Part shown: in pieces, positions 36,803-47,070 of the stretch
Layout: each line of letters starts with the position of its first letter
Position numbering within the stretch: position 1 is the stretch's first letter
Assembly: GCF_000374425.1 (NCBI RefSeq)
Contig: NZ_KB894359.1
Coordinates: 62,001-126,000 of the forward strand
From: Acinetobacter tjernbergiae DSM 14971 = CIP 107465
GTDB taxonomy: Bacteria; Pseudomonadota; Gammaproteobacteria; Pseudomonadales; Moraxellaceae
DNA: 64,000 nucleotides
Direction of reading: 5' to 3'
Translations under genes and position numbers: made by a program
The notes under the pieces: model-generated
What the model was told of the DNA's origin: nothing
Databases searched by the model: none
Seen by the model: only the letters and a program-made list of their open reading frames with translations

Positions 36803-37513
36803 CACCACACCAACATATTGATACATCTTATTATTTTTAGCATAGCGTAAATATTTCCCTTGGGGCTTATAGTCTTTATCCAATAGCATAAAATCAATAT
36901 TTTTCAAACTCTTATCACTACGAATATAATCAGGTACATCATTCGATCCTTCATGATTTTTGCAATCAAAATCAACTTGAATATGATCAAATTGAGCTTT
37001 CTTCGTTTGAAAAACTTTAATCGCCTGAATATTCCCAGTTTTTGTTGGTTTGAAAGCATGAATTGCATACGCTCCAATACAACTACTTCCTTTATAATAA
37101 TTTTCAACTAGATAAACAGGTTGTTTTTCAAATTCAGTTTGTTTCACATCTAAAATAAAGCCCGTATCCATTGAGACTAAAGTCGTTTTATCTGCTTTTT
37201 TTGACTGAGCATAAGATGCATATTCTCCCATCGTTCCCCCACTACCAACATCAAAGGTATAAAACTTTAGGCTCTTGTCAGGCGAAAAATGTATACGCAA
37301 ATTATAATGATCCTGAAAAACAGGAAAAGAATAACTAAAACTCGTAGGGTCTTGCTTTATTTTATTCACAATTGCCGTTTCAATCTTTTGATTCACTTCA
37401 TAAAAATCCTTTTTATCATAATTTTTAATCAGCTTTTTCTCAAACTGAGCAAGTGTTTCAGCATGTGCTTGCGAAAGTAAAATCAAGGGTAATAATAAAG
37501 CAAGTTTTTCCAT
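36797..37513 (-). CDS. Exported protein of unknown function
   Basis: A 238-residue protein with a clear signal peptide (MEKLALLLPLILLSQAHA, likely cleaved after AHA), so periplasmic or secreted. The mature part has a Lys-rich helical start and then beta-rich sequence with a Gly patch (TFDVGSGGTMGEYA) and two cysteines (near 143 and 187). I do not recognise a domain. It lies between the convergent oxidoreductase gene and ppsR on the same strand (80 bases), with no clear functional link to either. Confidence 0.75.
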   Translation of the reverse strand: MEKLALLLPLILLSQAHAETLAQFEKKLIKNYDKKDFYEVNQKIETAIVNKIKQDPTSFSYSFPVFQDHYNLRIHFSPDKSLKFYTFDVGSGGTMGEYASYAQSKKADKTTLVSMDTGFILDVKQTEFEKQPVYLVENYYKGSSCIGAYAIHAFKPTKTGNIQAIKVFQTKKAQFDHIQVDFDCKNHEGSNDVPDYIRSDKSLKNIDFMLLDKDYKPQGKYLRYAKNNKMYQYVGVVK

Positions 37514-37546
37514 TATCTATTCCTATTTTTGTGACTGCTAAACGAG

Positions 37547-37574
37547 AAAAGCGCAGCACATTGTCTACGCTTTT
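37547..37574 (-). terminator. Weak hairpin after ppsR
   Basis: Complementary arms AAAAGCG and CGCTTTT (37547-37553 with 37568-37574) 20 bases past the ppsR stop, with partial pairing further in. It is only modestly T-rich on the minus strand. Confidence 0.45.
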
Positions 37575-37593
37575 TAATTATTTATTATCATAT

Positions 37594-38430
37594 TTAACCA
37601 ATACGACGTTTTAAACCCGTCGCTTGTAAAATACGCGTTGAGATTTCTTCAATCGACATTTCAGTGACATTTAAGTACTTAATTCCTTCTGAAATATAAA
37701 TCCCTTCGATCGCACGTAATTCCATCTGACACTGGCTAAAACTTGCATAACGACTATTTGCCTTACGTTCATTACGAATCGCAACTAAACGTTCAGCATC
37801 AATCATCAAACCAAAAAGTTTATTTTTATGTTCTCTTAAAACTTTGGGTAAACGGTTATCGTCTAAATCTTCCTCAGTTAATGGATAATTTGCGACACGA
37901 ATACCAAATTGCAAAGACAGATAAATTGATGTTGGTGTTTTCCCAGAACGAGAAACGCCGATTAAAATAATGTCAGCTTTATCATAATGACGTGTTCTTG
38001 CGCCATCGTCATTGTCTAAAGCAAAATGAACGGCATCAATACGTGCTTTGTAATATTCTGAATCTGTGACTGCGTGTGTTTGTCCAACCAATGTCGTTGG
38101 TGGTGTTCCCAATTCTTGCTCAAGTTTACTAATTAATCCCTCAAAAACATCTAAATTTACCGCTTTGGCTGTATTAATAATTTCTCGAACATGAGGATCA
38201 ACCAAAGTATCAAAAACAAGCGGTAAAGAACCATCACGAGACTGGCATGCATTGATCTCTACAGCCACATTCATCGCTGCTTCTTCAGTGGTGATATAAG
38301 GCATGATATGGATGTCAAAATCAACGTTTGGAAATTGCGCAAGTAGTGAATGTCCAAGGGTTTCTGCGGTAATTGCGGTACCATCTGAAATAAAAAATAC
38401 GCTCCGTTTAATTTGTTTACTTACGGGCAT
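37594..38430 (-). CDS. ppsR: PEP synthase regulatory protein (bifunctional kinase/pyrophosphorylase)
   Basis: Controls PEP synthase by ADP-dependent phosphorylation of a Thr next to its catalytic His, and by phosphate-dependent dephosphorylation. The 278-residue protein has VFFISDGTAITAETLGHSLL at the start and a P-loop GVSRSGKT (158-165). The ATG at 38430 follows an AAGGAG site; an in-frame TTG one codon earlier is not needed. It is divergent from ppsA with 158 bases between, the arrangement expected for this enzyme-regulator pair. Confidence 0.96.
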   Translation of the reverse strand: MPVSKQIKRSVFFISDGTAITAETLGHSLLAQFPNVDFDIHIMPYITTEEAAMNVAVEINACQSRDGSLPLVFDTLVDPHVREIINTAKAVNLDVFEGLISKLEQELGTPPTTLVGQTHAVTDSEYYKARIDAVHFALDNDDGARTRHYDKADIILIGVSRSGKTPTSIYLSLQFGIRVANYPLTEEDLDDNRLPKVLREHKNKLFGLMIDAERLVAIRNERKANSRYASFSQCQMELRAIEGIYISEGIKYLNVTEMSIEEISTRILQATGLKRRIG

Positions 38431-38588
38431 CAAAATTCTCCTTAAACATTTGTCTTAGTGCTCTATAATCTTTATAGTAAACTCATCTAACATGACTGTC
38501 GCTTAGTAAAACGCTAAATCTAGGCACATTCGTATCATTTCATACCAATGATGGTCATTCATACTGCAAAAAAAGTGGAGTAAATACT
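38431..38588. promoter_or_regulatory. Divergent ppsR/ppsA promoter region
   Basis: A perfect inverted repeat CTATAA-TCT-TTATAG lies at 38463-38477 and contains -10-like hexamers on both strands (TATAAT at 38464-38469 on the plus strand). A TTAAAC hexamer 16 bases upstream could be the matching -35. This suggests overlapping divergent promoters, possibly co-regulated. Confidence 0.4.
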
Positions 38589-40967
38589 TTGGAAGCGCGC
38601 GTAATCGGTCTGGAAAAATTAGGGAAACACGATGTCGAACTCGTAGGTGGGAAAAACTCATCTTTGGGCGAAATGATCAGTCATTTATCCAATGCTGGTG
38701 TATCGGTACCTGGTGGTTTTGCAACAACTGCGGCTGCCTATCGTGAGTTTTTAGATCAAAGTGGTTTAAACGCTCGAATTCAGGCTGAACTCGATCAGCT
38801 TAATGTTGATGATGTAAACGCACTTATAGAGACAGGCGCAAAAATCCGTAAATGGATTGTTGATACTCCGCTTACTGCAACTTTAGAACAAGAAATTCGT
38901 GCAGCATTTACGGCTCTCTCAAACGGTAATCCAGATATCGCTGTTGCAGTACGTTCATCTGCAACCGCAGAAGACTTACCTGATGCCTCTTTTGCAGGAC
39001 AACAAGAAACATTCTTAAACATTCGTGGTATTGATAACGTTCTTATTGCAATCAAAGAAGTTTTTGCCTCGCTTTATAATGACCGTGCGATTGCTTACCG
39101 TGTACACCAAGGTTTCGAACACAGTGTTGTTGCCCTCTCTGCAGGTGTGCAGCGCATGGTTCGTTCAGAAACTGGCGCTGCGGGTGTCATGTTTACCCTA
39201 GATACAGAATCTGGTTTCCGTGATGTGGTCTTTATTACTGCATCTTATGGTCTAGGTGAAATGGTGGTACAGGGTGCAGTAAACCCTGATGAATTCTATT
39301 TATCTAAACCTCTTTTAAACAATGGGAAACACTCTGTTTTACGCCGTAACCTTGGTTCTAAACACCAAAAAATGATTTATGGTGAAGAAGGTGCTGCTGG
39401 TAAATCAGTCGTTGTGGTTGATGTTGAAAAACCAGAACGTCAACAATTTGCGTTAAATGATCACGAATTGCATGAACTTGCTAAACAAGCGTTGATTATT
39501 GAACAGCATTATGGTTCACCAATGGACATCGAATGGGCAAAAGATGGTGACGATGGTCAAATCTATATCGTTCAAGCACGTCCAGAAACCGTAAAAAGTC
39601 GTCAAAATGTCGGCACAATGGAACGTTACCTATTAAAACAACGCGGCACTGTCATTTGTGAAGGACGTTCAATTGGTCAACGCATCGGTTCTGGTAAAGT
39701 TCGTATTGTCACTTCGATTAAAGAAATGGACAAAGTACAAGACGGTGATGTACTTGTTTCTGACATGACTGATCCAGATTGGGAACCAGTGATGAAACGT
39801 GCAGCTGCGATTATCACCAATCGTGGTGGTCGTACCTGTCACGCAGCAATTATTGCACGTGAATTAGGTGTACCTGCAATCGTTGGTTGTGGTAATGCAA
39901 CAGAAGTATTAACCGATGGTCAAGAAGTTACTGTTTCTTGTGCTGAAGGTGATACAGGCTTTATCTATGAAGGTTCGTTAGACTTTGAAGTTCAACGTAA
40001 CTCAGTGCATTCAATGCCACAACTACCATTCAAAATCATGATGAATGTGGGTAACCCTGACCGTGCATTTGACTTTGCTCAAATTCCAAATGAAGGGATC
40101 GGTCTTGCACGTCTTGAGTTCATCATCAACCGTATGATTGGTGTGCATCCAAAAGCCTTATTGAACATTGAAAGCTTACCACGTGAAACTCGTGCGGCAG
40201 TCATGACCCGTACGGCTGGTTATACATCACCGATCGAATTCTATGTTGAAAAATTAGTGGAAGGTATTTCAACACTTGCTGCTGCGTTTGCAAACAAGCC
40301 TGTGATTGTTCGTATGTCTGACTTTAAGTCAAATGAATATGCAAACCTCATCGGCGGGAAATTATACGAACCTGAGGAAGAAAACCCAATGTTGGGCTTC
40401 CGTGGTGCAAGTCGTTATGTATCTGATAATTTCCGTGATTGTTTCGAGCTTGAATGCCGTGCCTTGAAAAAAGCACGTGACGAAATGGGTCTGACCAATA
40501 TTCAAATCATGATTCCTTTCGTACGTACGGTAAATGAAGCGAGACGCGTCATTGAGTTACTTGCACAGAATGGTTTGAAACGTGGTGAAAATGGTTTAAA
40601 AATCATTATGATGTGCGAACTACCAACCAATGCTTTATTGGCTGAACAGTTCCTTGAGCATTTCGATGGTTTCTCAATCGGTTCAAATGACTTAACACAA
40701 TTAACACTCGGTCTTGACCGTGACTCTGGTATCGTCTCTCACTTATTTGATGAACGTGATCCAGCAGTTAAAGCACTCCTCTCTATGGCAATTCATGCTT
40801 GCCGTAAAGCAGGCAAATACGTTGGTATTTGTGGTCAGGGCCCTTCAGACCATCCTGATCTTGCAAAATGGCTCATGGAACAAGGTATCGAATCTGTGTC
40901 ACTGAACCCTGACTCAGTACTTGATACGTGGTTCTTCCTTGCTGAAGAACAAATCAAGAAAGCCTAG
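38589..40967 (+). CDS. ppsA: Phosphoenolpyruvate synthase
   Basis: Makes PEP from pyruvate and ATP (giving AMP and phosphate), the gluconeogenic entry step when cells grow on acids or other C3 substrates. The 792-residue protein has the N-terminal ATP-grasp part ([11 protein letters not shown] near 20-30), the swivelling His domain with His418 in GGRTCHAA, and the C-terminal PEP barrel with Cys748 in GICGQGPSD; both positions match E. coli PpsA. The start is TTG, preceded by GGAG with 8 bases between. It ends at a strong terminator. PpsR beside it regulates activity by phosphorylating the Thr before the catalytic His. Confidence 0.97.
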   Translation: MEARVIGLEKLGKHDVELVGGKNSSLGEMISHLSNAGVSVPGGFATTAAAYREFLDQSGLNARIQAELDQLNVDDVNALIETGAKIRKWIVDTPLTATLEQEIRAAFTALSNGNPDIAVAVRSSATAEDLPDASFAGQQETFLNIRGIDNVLIAIKEVFASLYNDRAIAYRVHQGFEHSVVALSAGVQRMVRSETGAAGVMFTLDTESGFRDVVFITASYGLGEMVVQGAVNPDEFYLSKPLLNNGKHSVLRRNLGSKHQKMIYGEEGAAGKSVVVVDVEKPERQQFALNDHELHELAKQALIIEQHYGSPMDIEWAKDGDDGQIYIVQARPETVKSRQNVGTMERYLLKQRGTVICEGRSIGQRIGSGKVRIVTSIKEMDKVQDGDVLVSDMTDPDWEPVMKRAAAIITNRGGRTCHAAIIARELGVPAIVGCGNATEVLTDGQEVTVSCAEGDTGFIYEGSLDFEVQRNSVHSMPQLPFKIMMNVGNPDRAFDFAQIPNEGIGLARLEFIINRMIGVHPKALLNIESLPRETRAAVMTRTAGYTSPIEFYVEKLVEGISTLAAAFANKPVIVRMSDFKSNEYANLIGGKLYEPEEENPMLGFRGASRYVSDNFRDCFELECRALKKARDEMGLTNIQIMIPFVRTVNEARRVIELLAQNGLKRGENGLKIIMMCELPTNALLAEQFLEHFDGFSIGSNDLTQLTLGLDRDSGIVSHLFDERDPAVKALLSMAIHACRKAGKYVGICGQGPSDHPDLAKWLMEQGIESVSLNPDSVLDTWFFLAEEQIKKA

Positions 40968-40975
40968 TCTTTTTT

Positions 40976-41004
40976 AAAAAAGACCCTTTCGTAGGGTCTT
41001 TTTT
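40976..41004 (+). terminator. Rho-independent terminator of ppsA
   Basis: Twelve-base stem (40976-40987 with 40993-41004), 5-base loop, with a T-run, 9 bases after the ppsA stop. Confidence 0.92.
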
Positions 41005-41032
41005 CATCTTTAGTCATCGAGATTTTAAAATT

Positions 41033-41794
41033 ATGCAAATTTACTTGGCTCGTAATAACCAACAAGCTGGACCTTATAGCTTAGAACAACTAAATCAAAT
41101 GCTTTCTAGTCAGCAAGTTTTACTCACCGACTTAGTTTGGCATGAAGGTATGAGCGAATGGAAAACACTTGGTGAATTGACTCAAGGACAACTTGTATAC
41201 GAACCTACAGGCTATTCACCTTTTAGTGCTCAAGTTAAAAATGAAATTGATCAATCCGCTTTTAAAATAAAAGTGGAACAGAAAACGACTGAACTCGCTT
41301 CTTTTTATTCACGCGCACTCGCTAAAGTTCTAGATTTAATACTCTGGTTACCTATGGCTGCAATTCCTTCGTTCTTTTTTAACCAAAGCCAATATGCAGA
41401 ATTATTTGAAATTCAAAAGCAATTGCAAGCAACACAAATGGCTTCAAACAAAGCAATTGAATTACAACAACAACTCATTCAACTTATCCCCAATGAAGCT
41501 TGGATGAGTATTTTTGCCTATTTAATTATCATGCTCATGATGCAAGCTTTTTTTATTGCTCAGTCGGGACAAAGCATTGGTAAGAAAATCGCCAAGATCA
41601 GAATTATTGATGTTGAAACCAATGATCCCGTCAATACCATTAGAGCTTTCTGGTTGAGAAGCGTTCTCTTTATTGTTTTAAATTTATTATTCATGCCATT
41701 TATTACACTTATTGATTATACATTCTTCGCATTCAATAAGAATCGTCAAACTTTGCATGATAAACTGGCAAAAACTAAGGTCGTAAAGCAATAA
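41033..41794 (+). CDS. GYF-domain / RDD membrane protein
   Basis: A 253-residue protein with two parts. Residues 1-55 match the GYF_2 domain (IYLARNNQQAGPYSLEQLN, then LVWHEGMSEWKTLGEL), a soluble module that usually binds peptides. Residues about 85-250 are an RDD domain with three or more hydrophobic segments (LAKVLDLILWLPMAAIPSF, AYLIIMLMMQAFFI, FWLRSVLFIVLNLLF) and the SIGKKIAKIRI element. GYF-RDD fusions are common but uncharacterised. It lies between two terminators, so it is transcribed alone. Confidence 0.85.
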   Translation: MQIYLARNNQQAGPYSLEQLNQMLSSQQVLLTDLVWHEGMSEWKTLGELTQGQLVYEPTGYSPFSAQVKNEIDQSAFKIKVEQKTTELASFYSRALAKVLDLILWLPMAAIPSFFFNQSQYAELFEIQKQLQATQMASNKAIELQQQLIQLIPNEAWMSIFAYLIIMLMMQAFFIAQSGQSIGKKIAKIRIIDVETNDPVNTIRAFWLRSVLFIVLNLLFMPFITLIDYTFFAFNKNRQTLHDKLAKTKVVKQ

Positions 41795-41810
41795 TCACAA
41801 ATCGATAAAG

Positions 41811-41833
41811 AAAAGAGGATTTATTCCTCTTTT
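41811..41833 (+). terminator. Rho-independent terminator
   Basis: Nine-base stem (41811-41819 with 41825-41833), 5-base loop and a T-run, 16 bases after the GYF-RDD gene stop. Confidence 0.9.
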
Positions 41834-41926
41834 TTTATATATTAATTTGATATTTATACAAAAAATACACTAACCAACAATAATTCCTACAAAATAAATC
41901 GGGTTTTAAAACAAGTATTTCTGACC

Positions 41927-41955
41927 TTGTTAGATGTAGCTTAGTTTTTCAATAT
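41927..41955 (+). promoter_or_regulatory. Possible cyo operon promoter
   Basis: TTGTTA (41927-41932) and CAATAT (41950-41955) are separated by 17 bases, upstream of the cyo leader hairpin. The match is moderate, and other AT-rich hexamers nearby could serve instead. Confidence 0.3.
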
Positions 41956-41981
41956 GAGGCATAATGCCCGACAACGTAGCG

Positions 41982-42035
41982 GTGTCGCATGATTGCTAAG
42001 CATTTCACAAAAAATTCTTATCAATCATGCGACAC
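41982..42035 (+). repeat. 14-bp inverted repeat in the cyoA leader
   Basis: Perfect 14-base arms (41982-41995 and 42022-42035) around a 26-base loop, ending 57 bases before cyoA. As RNA it would form a stable hairpin in the 5' leader; as DNA it could be an operator. No T-run follows, so it is not an obvious terminator. Confidence 0.7.
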
Positions 42036-42092
42036 TTTAATCGCTATCCCATAATTTAATTAGGGAATGGGACTCTTCACCGAGGTTGTAAA

Positions 42093-43145
42093 ATGAGACA
42101 AACGATTTTAGCTGTATTGTCTTTATCAACGATGGCTGCACTCTTGACTGGGTGTGGTGGTGATATGGTACTTCTAAACAATAAAGGTCCAGTAGGTCAA
42201 GGTCAAAGTGACCTGATGATGACTGCGATCTATCTAATGCTTTTGGTGGTGATTCCATCAATCGTTATGGCATTATGGTTTGGTTGGCAATATCGCGCAT
42301 CGAATAAAGATGCAGACTATAAACCTACTTGGGCACACTCTACGACAATTGAGATCGTTGTTTGGGGTGTTCCTGTCATTATTATTGGTATTTTAGCTTG
42401 GTTAACTTGGTGGGGTTCCCACAAGTACGACCCTTACCGTCCGTTAGAATCAGATAAAGCACCATTAACTATTCAAGCTGTCGCTGAACAGTTTAAATGG
42501 ATTTTTATCTATCCTGAGCAAAACATTGCAACGGTAAACGAAGTACGCTTCCCAGAAAAAACGCCTATAAGCTTCAAGATTACGTCTAACTTCACGATGA
42601 ACTCGTTCTTCATCCCACAGTTAGGTGGTCAAATCTATGCAATGGCGGGTATGCAAACTCACCTTCACTTATTAGCAGATGAACCAGGTATTTTCCGTGG
42701 TTTCTCAGCAAACTATTCAGGTTATGGTTTCTCTCAGATGCGCTTTAAAGCACATAGCGTGACTGAACCAGAGTTTGTGAAATGGGTAGAAGCTGTGAAA
42801 GCTGGTAATGGTACAAGTATCAATGCAGAAGCAATTCAAAAAGGTACACTTGACCAAGCTGAGTTAGCGACGCTTAAAGATGGTGACCGTTCTAAGCATC
42901 AGATTGAGCATTTAGTGAATCGTGCTAAAGCTGCTGGTGATGAAGAAGCACTTGCTAAAGCTGAAGCGATGAAACCGTTCCCGACTAAGCCACACCCTGT
43001 GACTTATTACTCTTCAGTTGAGCCAAAATTGTTTGAAACAATTATTAACCGCTATATGAGTAACTATCACGGTGTTGACCACTCTGCTGGACATGCAACA
43101 GCAGAAACTCATGCTGCGGCTGAACACGCTGCTCAAGGGGAATAA
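42093..43145 (+). CDS. cyoA: Cytochrome bo3 ubiquinol oxidase subunit II
   Basis: Subunit II of the heme-copper quinol oxidase in the inner membrane. The 350-residue lipoprotein precursor has a lipobox ending at Cys21 (LLTGC) and two membrane helices (about 48-68 and 88-110). A periplasmic cupredoxin domain follows (GGQIYAMAGMQTHLHLLADEPG near 185). The CuA cysteines of cytochrome c oxidases are absent, as expected for a quinol oxidase. The C-terminus is extended and ends in a His/Ala-rich tail (HSAGHATAETHAAAEHAA). First gene of cyoABCDE, 3 bases before cyoB. Confidence 0.96.
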   Translation: MRQTILAVLSLSTMAALLTGCGGDMVLLNNKGPVGQGQSDLMMTAIYLMLLVVIPSIVMALWFGWQYRASNKDADYKPTWAHSTTIEIVVWGVPVIIIGILAWLTWWGSHKYDPYRPLESDKAPLTIQAVAEQFKWIFIYPEQNIATVNEVRFPEKTPISFKITSNFTMNSFFIPQLGGQIYAMAGMQTHLHLLADEPGIFRGFSANYSGYGFSQMRFKAHSVTEPEFVKWVEAVKAGNGTSINAEAIQKGTLDQAELATLKDGDRSKHQIEHLVNRAKAAGDEEALAKAEAMKPFPTKPHPVTYYSSVEPKLFETIINRYMSNYHGVDHSAGHATAETHAAAEHAAQGE

Positions 43146-43148
43146 GAC

Positions 43149-45140
43149 ATGGATATGATTTTTGGCAAATTAGGTTGGGATTCTATCCCAACAGAGCCGA
43201 TTGTACTCGTTACCATGGTCATGATGGCTCTTGGTGGCATTGCTGTTTTTGGTGGTATTACCTATTTCAAAAAATGGGGATACCTATGGAATGAATGGTT
43301 TACATCTGTAGACCATAAAAAGATTGGTATCATGTATATCATCGTATCTGTGGTCATGCTTCTGCGTGGTTTCGCCGATGCAATCATGATGCGTCTACAA
43401 CTTTTCCTCGCGAAAGGCGGCGGCGAAGGTTACTTACACCCTGACCACTACGATCAGATCTTCACCGCACACGGTGTAATTATGATCTTCTTCGTGGCAA
43501 TGGGTCTCGTTGTAGGTATGATGAACATCTCTGTACCTTTACAGATTGGTGCACGTGACGTTGCGTTCCCATTATTAAACTCTTTAAGTTTCTGGTTATT
43601 CGCTGGTGCTGCTGGTTTGATGATGATTTCATTAGTATTAGGTGAATTTGCTGCGACTGGTTGGATGGCTTACCCTCCTCTCTCTGGCATTCAATATTCT
43701 CCTGGTGTTGGTGTTGACTACTATATCTGGGCACTTCAGGTTTCTGGTCTTGGTACGCTTTTATCTGGTGTTAACTTCTTTGTTACCATCATTAAAATGC
43801 GTGCGCCTGGCATGAAATTAATGGATATGCCAATCTTTACGTGGACTTCACTTTGTACGGCTGTATTAATCATTGCATCATTCCCTGTATTAACAGGTAC
43901 ACTTGCAATGCTTACTTTAGACCGTTACTTCGGCTTCCATTTCTTCACCAATGAGCTTGGCGGTAGCCCAATGCTTTATGTGAACTTGATTTGGACATGG
44001 GGTCACCCTGAAGTATATATCTTAGTATTACCAGCATTTGGTCTATACTCAGAAATCGTTGCAACCTTCTCTCGTAAAGCGTTGTTCGGTTACAAGTCTA
44101 TGGTGTATGCAACGATTGCGATTACTGTTCTTGCGTTCGTTGTATGGCTTCACCACTTCTTCACCATGGGTGCTGGTGCGAACGTTAACGCGTTCTTCGG
44201 TATCATGACCATGGTTATTGCGATTCCTACAGGTGTGAAAATCTTCTCTTGGTTATTCACAATGTATAAAGGTCGCATTACTTTCACGACTCCAATGTTA
44301 TGGACGCTTGGCTTCCTGATCACATTTGGTATCGGTGGTTTAACTGGTGTATTAATGGCGGTTCCACCTGCGGACTTCCTCGTACACAACTCACTCTTCT
44401 TGATCGCTCACTTCCATAACGTAATTATCGGTGGTGTGGTGTTTGGTATGTTTGCCGGCATCATCTTCTACTGGCCGAAAATGTTTGGTTGGAAACTCAA
44501 TGAAGCATGGGGTAAAGCTGCGTTCTGGTTCTGGTTCTTCGGTTTCTATTTTGCATTCATGCCACTTTATATCCTTGGTTTCATGGGTATGACACGTCGT
44601 TTGAATACATATGACAACCCTGAATGGGATCCATACTTAGCGATCGCATTATTTGGTGCTGTTCTTGTTGCAATCGGTATTGCATGTTTCCTAATGCAAA
44701 TTATCGTTGGTTTCTTACAACGCAAGGACAACATGGATTACACAGGTGATCCATGGGATAGCCGTACCATTGAATGGGCAACGTCATCTCCTGCTCCATT
44801 CTATAACTTTGCACATGTACCAGATGCTAGCGGTGTTGACCGTTTCTGGACTGACAAAGAAAATGGTGTAGCATACGCACGTAATACCAAATATGAAGAC
44901 ATCCACATGCCGACTGATCGTGCTGCTGGTTTTGTCATTGCAATGTTTATTACTGTATTGGGCTTTGCACTCATTTGGCATATTTGGTGGCTTGTTGTCG
45001 TTTCATTCGTTTCTGCTGTTGTTAGCTTGATCGTAAGCTCATTCACGAAGAATGTTGATTATTATGTTCCTGCTGCTGAAGTTGAGCGTATTGAAAACGA
45101 ACGCTATGCTTTACTTGAAAAACACTTGAAGAAGGACTAA
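43149..45140 (+). CDS. cyoB: Cytochrome bo3 ubiquinol oxidase subunit I
   Basis: Catalytic subunit: binds heme b, heme o3 and CuB, reduces O2 to water and pumps protons. The 663-residue, about 15-helix protein shows the heme ligand in [11 protein letters not shown] (about 110), the WTWGHPEVY motif with the cross-linked His-Tyr region (about 280-290), the HH pair in WLHHFF (about 333) and the heme His pair in [12 protein letters not shown] (about 420). It starts 3 bases after cyoA and ends 4 bases before cyoC. Length and motifs match the enterobacterial enzyme. Confidence 0.97.
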   Translation: MDMIFGKLGWDSIPTEPIVLVTMVMMALGGIAVFGGITYFKKWGYLWNEWFTSVDHKKIGIMYIIVSVVMLLRGFADAIMMRLQLFLAKGGGEGYLHPDHYDQIFTAHGVIMIFFVAMGLVVGMMNISVPLQIGARDVAFPLLNSLSFWLFAGAAGLMMISLVLGEFAATGWMAYPPLSGIQYSPGVGVDYYIWALQVSGLGTLLSGVNFFVTIIKMRAPGMKLMDMPIFTWTSLCTAVLIIASFPVLTGTLAMLTLDRYFGFHFFTNELGGSPMLYVNLIWTWGHPEVYILVLPAFGLYSEIVATFSRKALFGYKSMVYATIAITVLAFVVWLHHFFTMGAGANVNAFFGIMTMVIAIPTGVKIFSWLFTMYKGRITFTTPMLWTLGFLITFGIGGLTGVLMAVPPADFLVHNSLFLIAHFHNVIIGGVVFGMFAGIIFYWPKMFGWKLNEAWGKAAFWFWFFGFYFAFMPLYILGFMGMTRRLNTYDNPEWDPYLAIALFGAVLVAIGIACFLMQIIVGFLQRKDNMDYTGDPWDSRTIEWATSSPAPFYNFAHVPDASGVDRFWTDKENGVAYARNTKYEDIHMPTDRAAGFVIAMFITVLGFALIWHIWWLVVVSFVSAVVSLIVSSFTKNVDYYVPAAEVERIENERYALLEKHLKKD

Positions 45141-45144
45141 GGAA

Positions 45145-45765
45145 ATGGCTGAAGTACTTCATCACGACAACCACGGTCATGACGGTCATCACGAACATGA
45201 TGATACCGACTTAACGGTCTTTGGTTTTTGGACTTACTTGATGAGTGACTTGATTCTTTTCGGATCACTCTTCATCGCGTTCGCTGTATTAAGCAGTCAT
45301 ATTCCGCCAGGTACTCCAAGTGCAAAAGACTTATTCAGTGAATCATTGGGTTATGTATTAGGTGAAACCTTTGCCCTTTTGATCTCTTCTGTAACGTTTG
45401 GCTTTGCAGTGCTTGCATCTTATAAAAAGAATGTGAATCAAGTGATTACTTGGTTATTTATCACATTCCTTTTCGGTGCAACCTTCATCGGTATGGAAAT
45501 CAATGAGTTCCATCACCTTGTACATGAAGGTCATGGTCCAACGCATAGTGCATTCTTATCATCATTCTTTACTTTGGTTGGTACACACGGTATTCACGTA
45601 ACCTCTGGTTTAGTGTGGATGTTGGTATTGATGTACCAAATCAAAAAGAATGGTTTGACATTAGCGAATACACGTCGTCTTGCTTGCTTAAGCTTGTTCT
45701 GGCACTTCCTTGACATCGTTTGGATCTGTGTATTCAGCGTCGTTTACTTACTGGGAGTTCTCTAA
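45145..45765 (+). CDS. cyoC: Cytochrome bo3 ubiquinol oxidase subunit III
   Basis: A 206-residue inner-membrane subunit with five predicted helices, stabilising subunit I. It opens with a His/Asp-rich segment ([17 protein letters not shown]) before the first helix, then [18 protein letters not shown], the family's usual start, and later [13 protein letters not shown] and [12 protein letters not shown]. The histidine-rich start is like that of other cyoC proteins, although long here. Its stop overlaps the cyoD start by one base (TAATG), implying coupling. Confidence 0.95.
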   Translation: MAEVLHHDNHGHDGHHEHDDTDLTVFGFWTYLMSDLILFGSLFIAFAVLSSHIPPGTPSAKDLFSESLGYVLGETFALLISSVTFGFAVLASYKKNVNQVITWLFITFLFGATFIGMEINEFHHLVHEGHGPTHSAFLSSFFTLVGTHGIHVTSGLVWMLVLMYQIKKNGLTLANTRRLACLSLFWHFLDIVWICVFSVVYLLGVL

Positions 45766-46094
45766 TGAGTGGTCATGACCATAATGCTGCAGGTGCATCA
45801 CACGGTAACTTCAAGCAATACACTGTTGGATTTATTCTATCTGTTATCCTCACCATCATCCCATTCGGGATGGTGATGGCTGGTGGTTTTAGCCGTGGCA
45901 TCTTAGTTGCTGTTATTGCAATCGCTGCCGTTGCTCAGGTCATTGTACAACTTGTGTATTTCTTACACATGAATACATCATCTGAACAGCGTTGGAACCT
46001 TATTGCATTTATCTACACAATTTTATGTATCGCTGTACTTCTAGTCGGCTCTGTGTGGATTATGAATTACCTACACTACAACATGATGATCTAA
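45765..46094 (+). CDS. cyoD: Cytochrome bo3 ubiquinol oxidase subunit IV
   Basis: A 109-residue inner-membrane subunit with three helices, needed for assembly of the CuB site. The start at 45765 ([10 protein letters not shown]) overlaps the cyoC stop by one base; an in-frame start further upstream lies inside cyoC and has no support. The signature FLHMNTSSEQRWN is near residue 66. Ten bases separate it from cyoE. Confidence 0.94.
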   Translation: MSGHDHNAAGASHGNFKQYTVGFILSVILTIIPFGMVMAGGFSRGILVAVIAIAAVAQVIVQLVYFLHMNTSSEQRWNLIAFIYTILCIAVLLVGSVWIMNYLHYNMMI

Positions 46095-46104
46095 ACTGAT
46101 TGTC

Positions 46105-46983
46105 ATGTGGAAAAAGTACTTATTCCTGACTAAACCAGGAATTCTCTTCGGTAATTTTATTACCACCTTGGGCGGCTTCTTTTTAGCCGCTCAAGGCTCT
46201 ATAGACGTCCTCTTATTACTACTTACATTAATTGGAACAACTTTTGTGGTTGCTTCTGGTTGTGTAGTGAATAATGTAATTGATCAAGACATCGATCAAA
46301 AAATGCAACGCACTATGAACCGTGCTCTTGTTAAGAAAACGATCTCCCCTACGATTGCGATGTGCTATGCATTTATATTAGGTGTGATTGGTTTTAGTAT
46401 GCTTTGGTTCTATGTCAATGCATATGCATTTTTATTCGCTGTGATTGGTTTTGTCGTCTATGTCGGTTTTTATAGTTTGTGGACTAAACGTACCACGATC
46501 CATCAAACCGTGATTGGTAGTATTTCTGGAGCGAGTCCTCCTGTTATTGGTTATACGGCTGTCAGTGGTCAATTCGATGTCGCTGCTCTCCTTATTTTTG
46601 TTGCATATGCTCTATGGCAAATGCCGCACTCATGGGCGATCGCGATTTACCGTTTTGATGACTACAAAAATGCAGGCGTGCCTATTTTACCTGTAGCGCG
46701 TTCTATTCTTAGAACCAAAATCGAATCACTGATTTATGTGGTTCTATTTACCGTTGCAATGAATGCTTTATATGTATATGGATACACCAATCTTATTTTC
46801 TTGGTGATCTGCAATGCCCTTTGCATTTATTGGTTCTACATTGGTATTTTAGGATTTAAAGCTGAGGATGATCAGCTTTGGGCAAAACGCTTTTTCCTAT
46901 TTTCAGTAATTTTAATTACTGTGATTAGTTTAAGCCTTAGCTTCACATTCAAAAGTCCTGCACCATTCCTCCCTATTTTTTAA
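46105..46983 (+). CDS. cyoE: Protoheme IX farnesyltransferase (heme O synthase)
   Basis: Adds a farnesyl group to heme b to make heme O, the cofactor of cyoB. The 292-residue polytopic membrane protein (UbiA superfamily) has the prenyl-diphosphate motif NVIDQDIDQKMQRTMNR (about 55-71) and the second conserved Asp-rich loop around YRFDDYKNAGVPILPV (about 178-195). It is the last gene of cyoABCDE and is followed by a terminator. Confidence 0.96.
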   Translation: MWKKYLFLTKPGILFGNFITTLGGFFLAAQGSIDVLLLLLTLIGTTFVVASGCVVNNVIDQDIDQKMQRTMNRALVKKTISPTIAMCYAFILGVIGFSMLWFYVNAYAFLFAVIGFVVYVGFYSLWTKRTTIHQTVIGSISGASPPVIGYTAVSGQFDVAALLIFVAYALWQMPHSWAIAIYRFDDYKNAGVPILPVARSILRTKIESLIYVVLFTVAMNALYVYGYTNLIFLVICNALCIYWFYIGILGFKAEDDQLWAKRFFLFSVILITVISLSLSFTFKSPAPFLPIF

Positions 46984-47009
46984 AAAGATAGAGACATCTC
47001 TGTCTTTTT
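46981..47009 (+). terminator. Terminator of the cyo operon
   Basis: Stem of about 11 bases with one mismatch and a CATC-type loop, followed by TCTTTTTATT, at the end of cyoE. Confidence 0.75.
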
Positions 47010-47070
47010 ATTCCCCTCTCCACTTGTTATCATTTCGCGCAATAAAAACATTTCATCCTTTATTGCCTAA

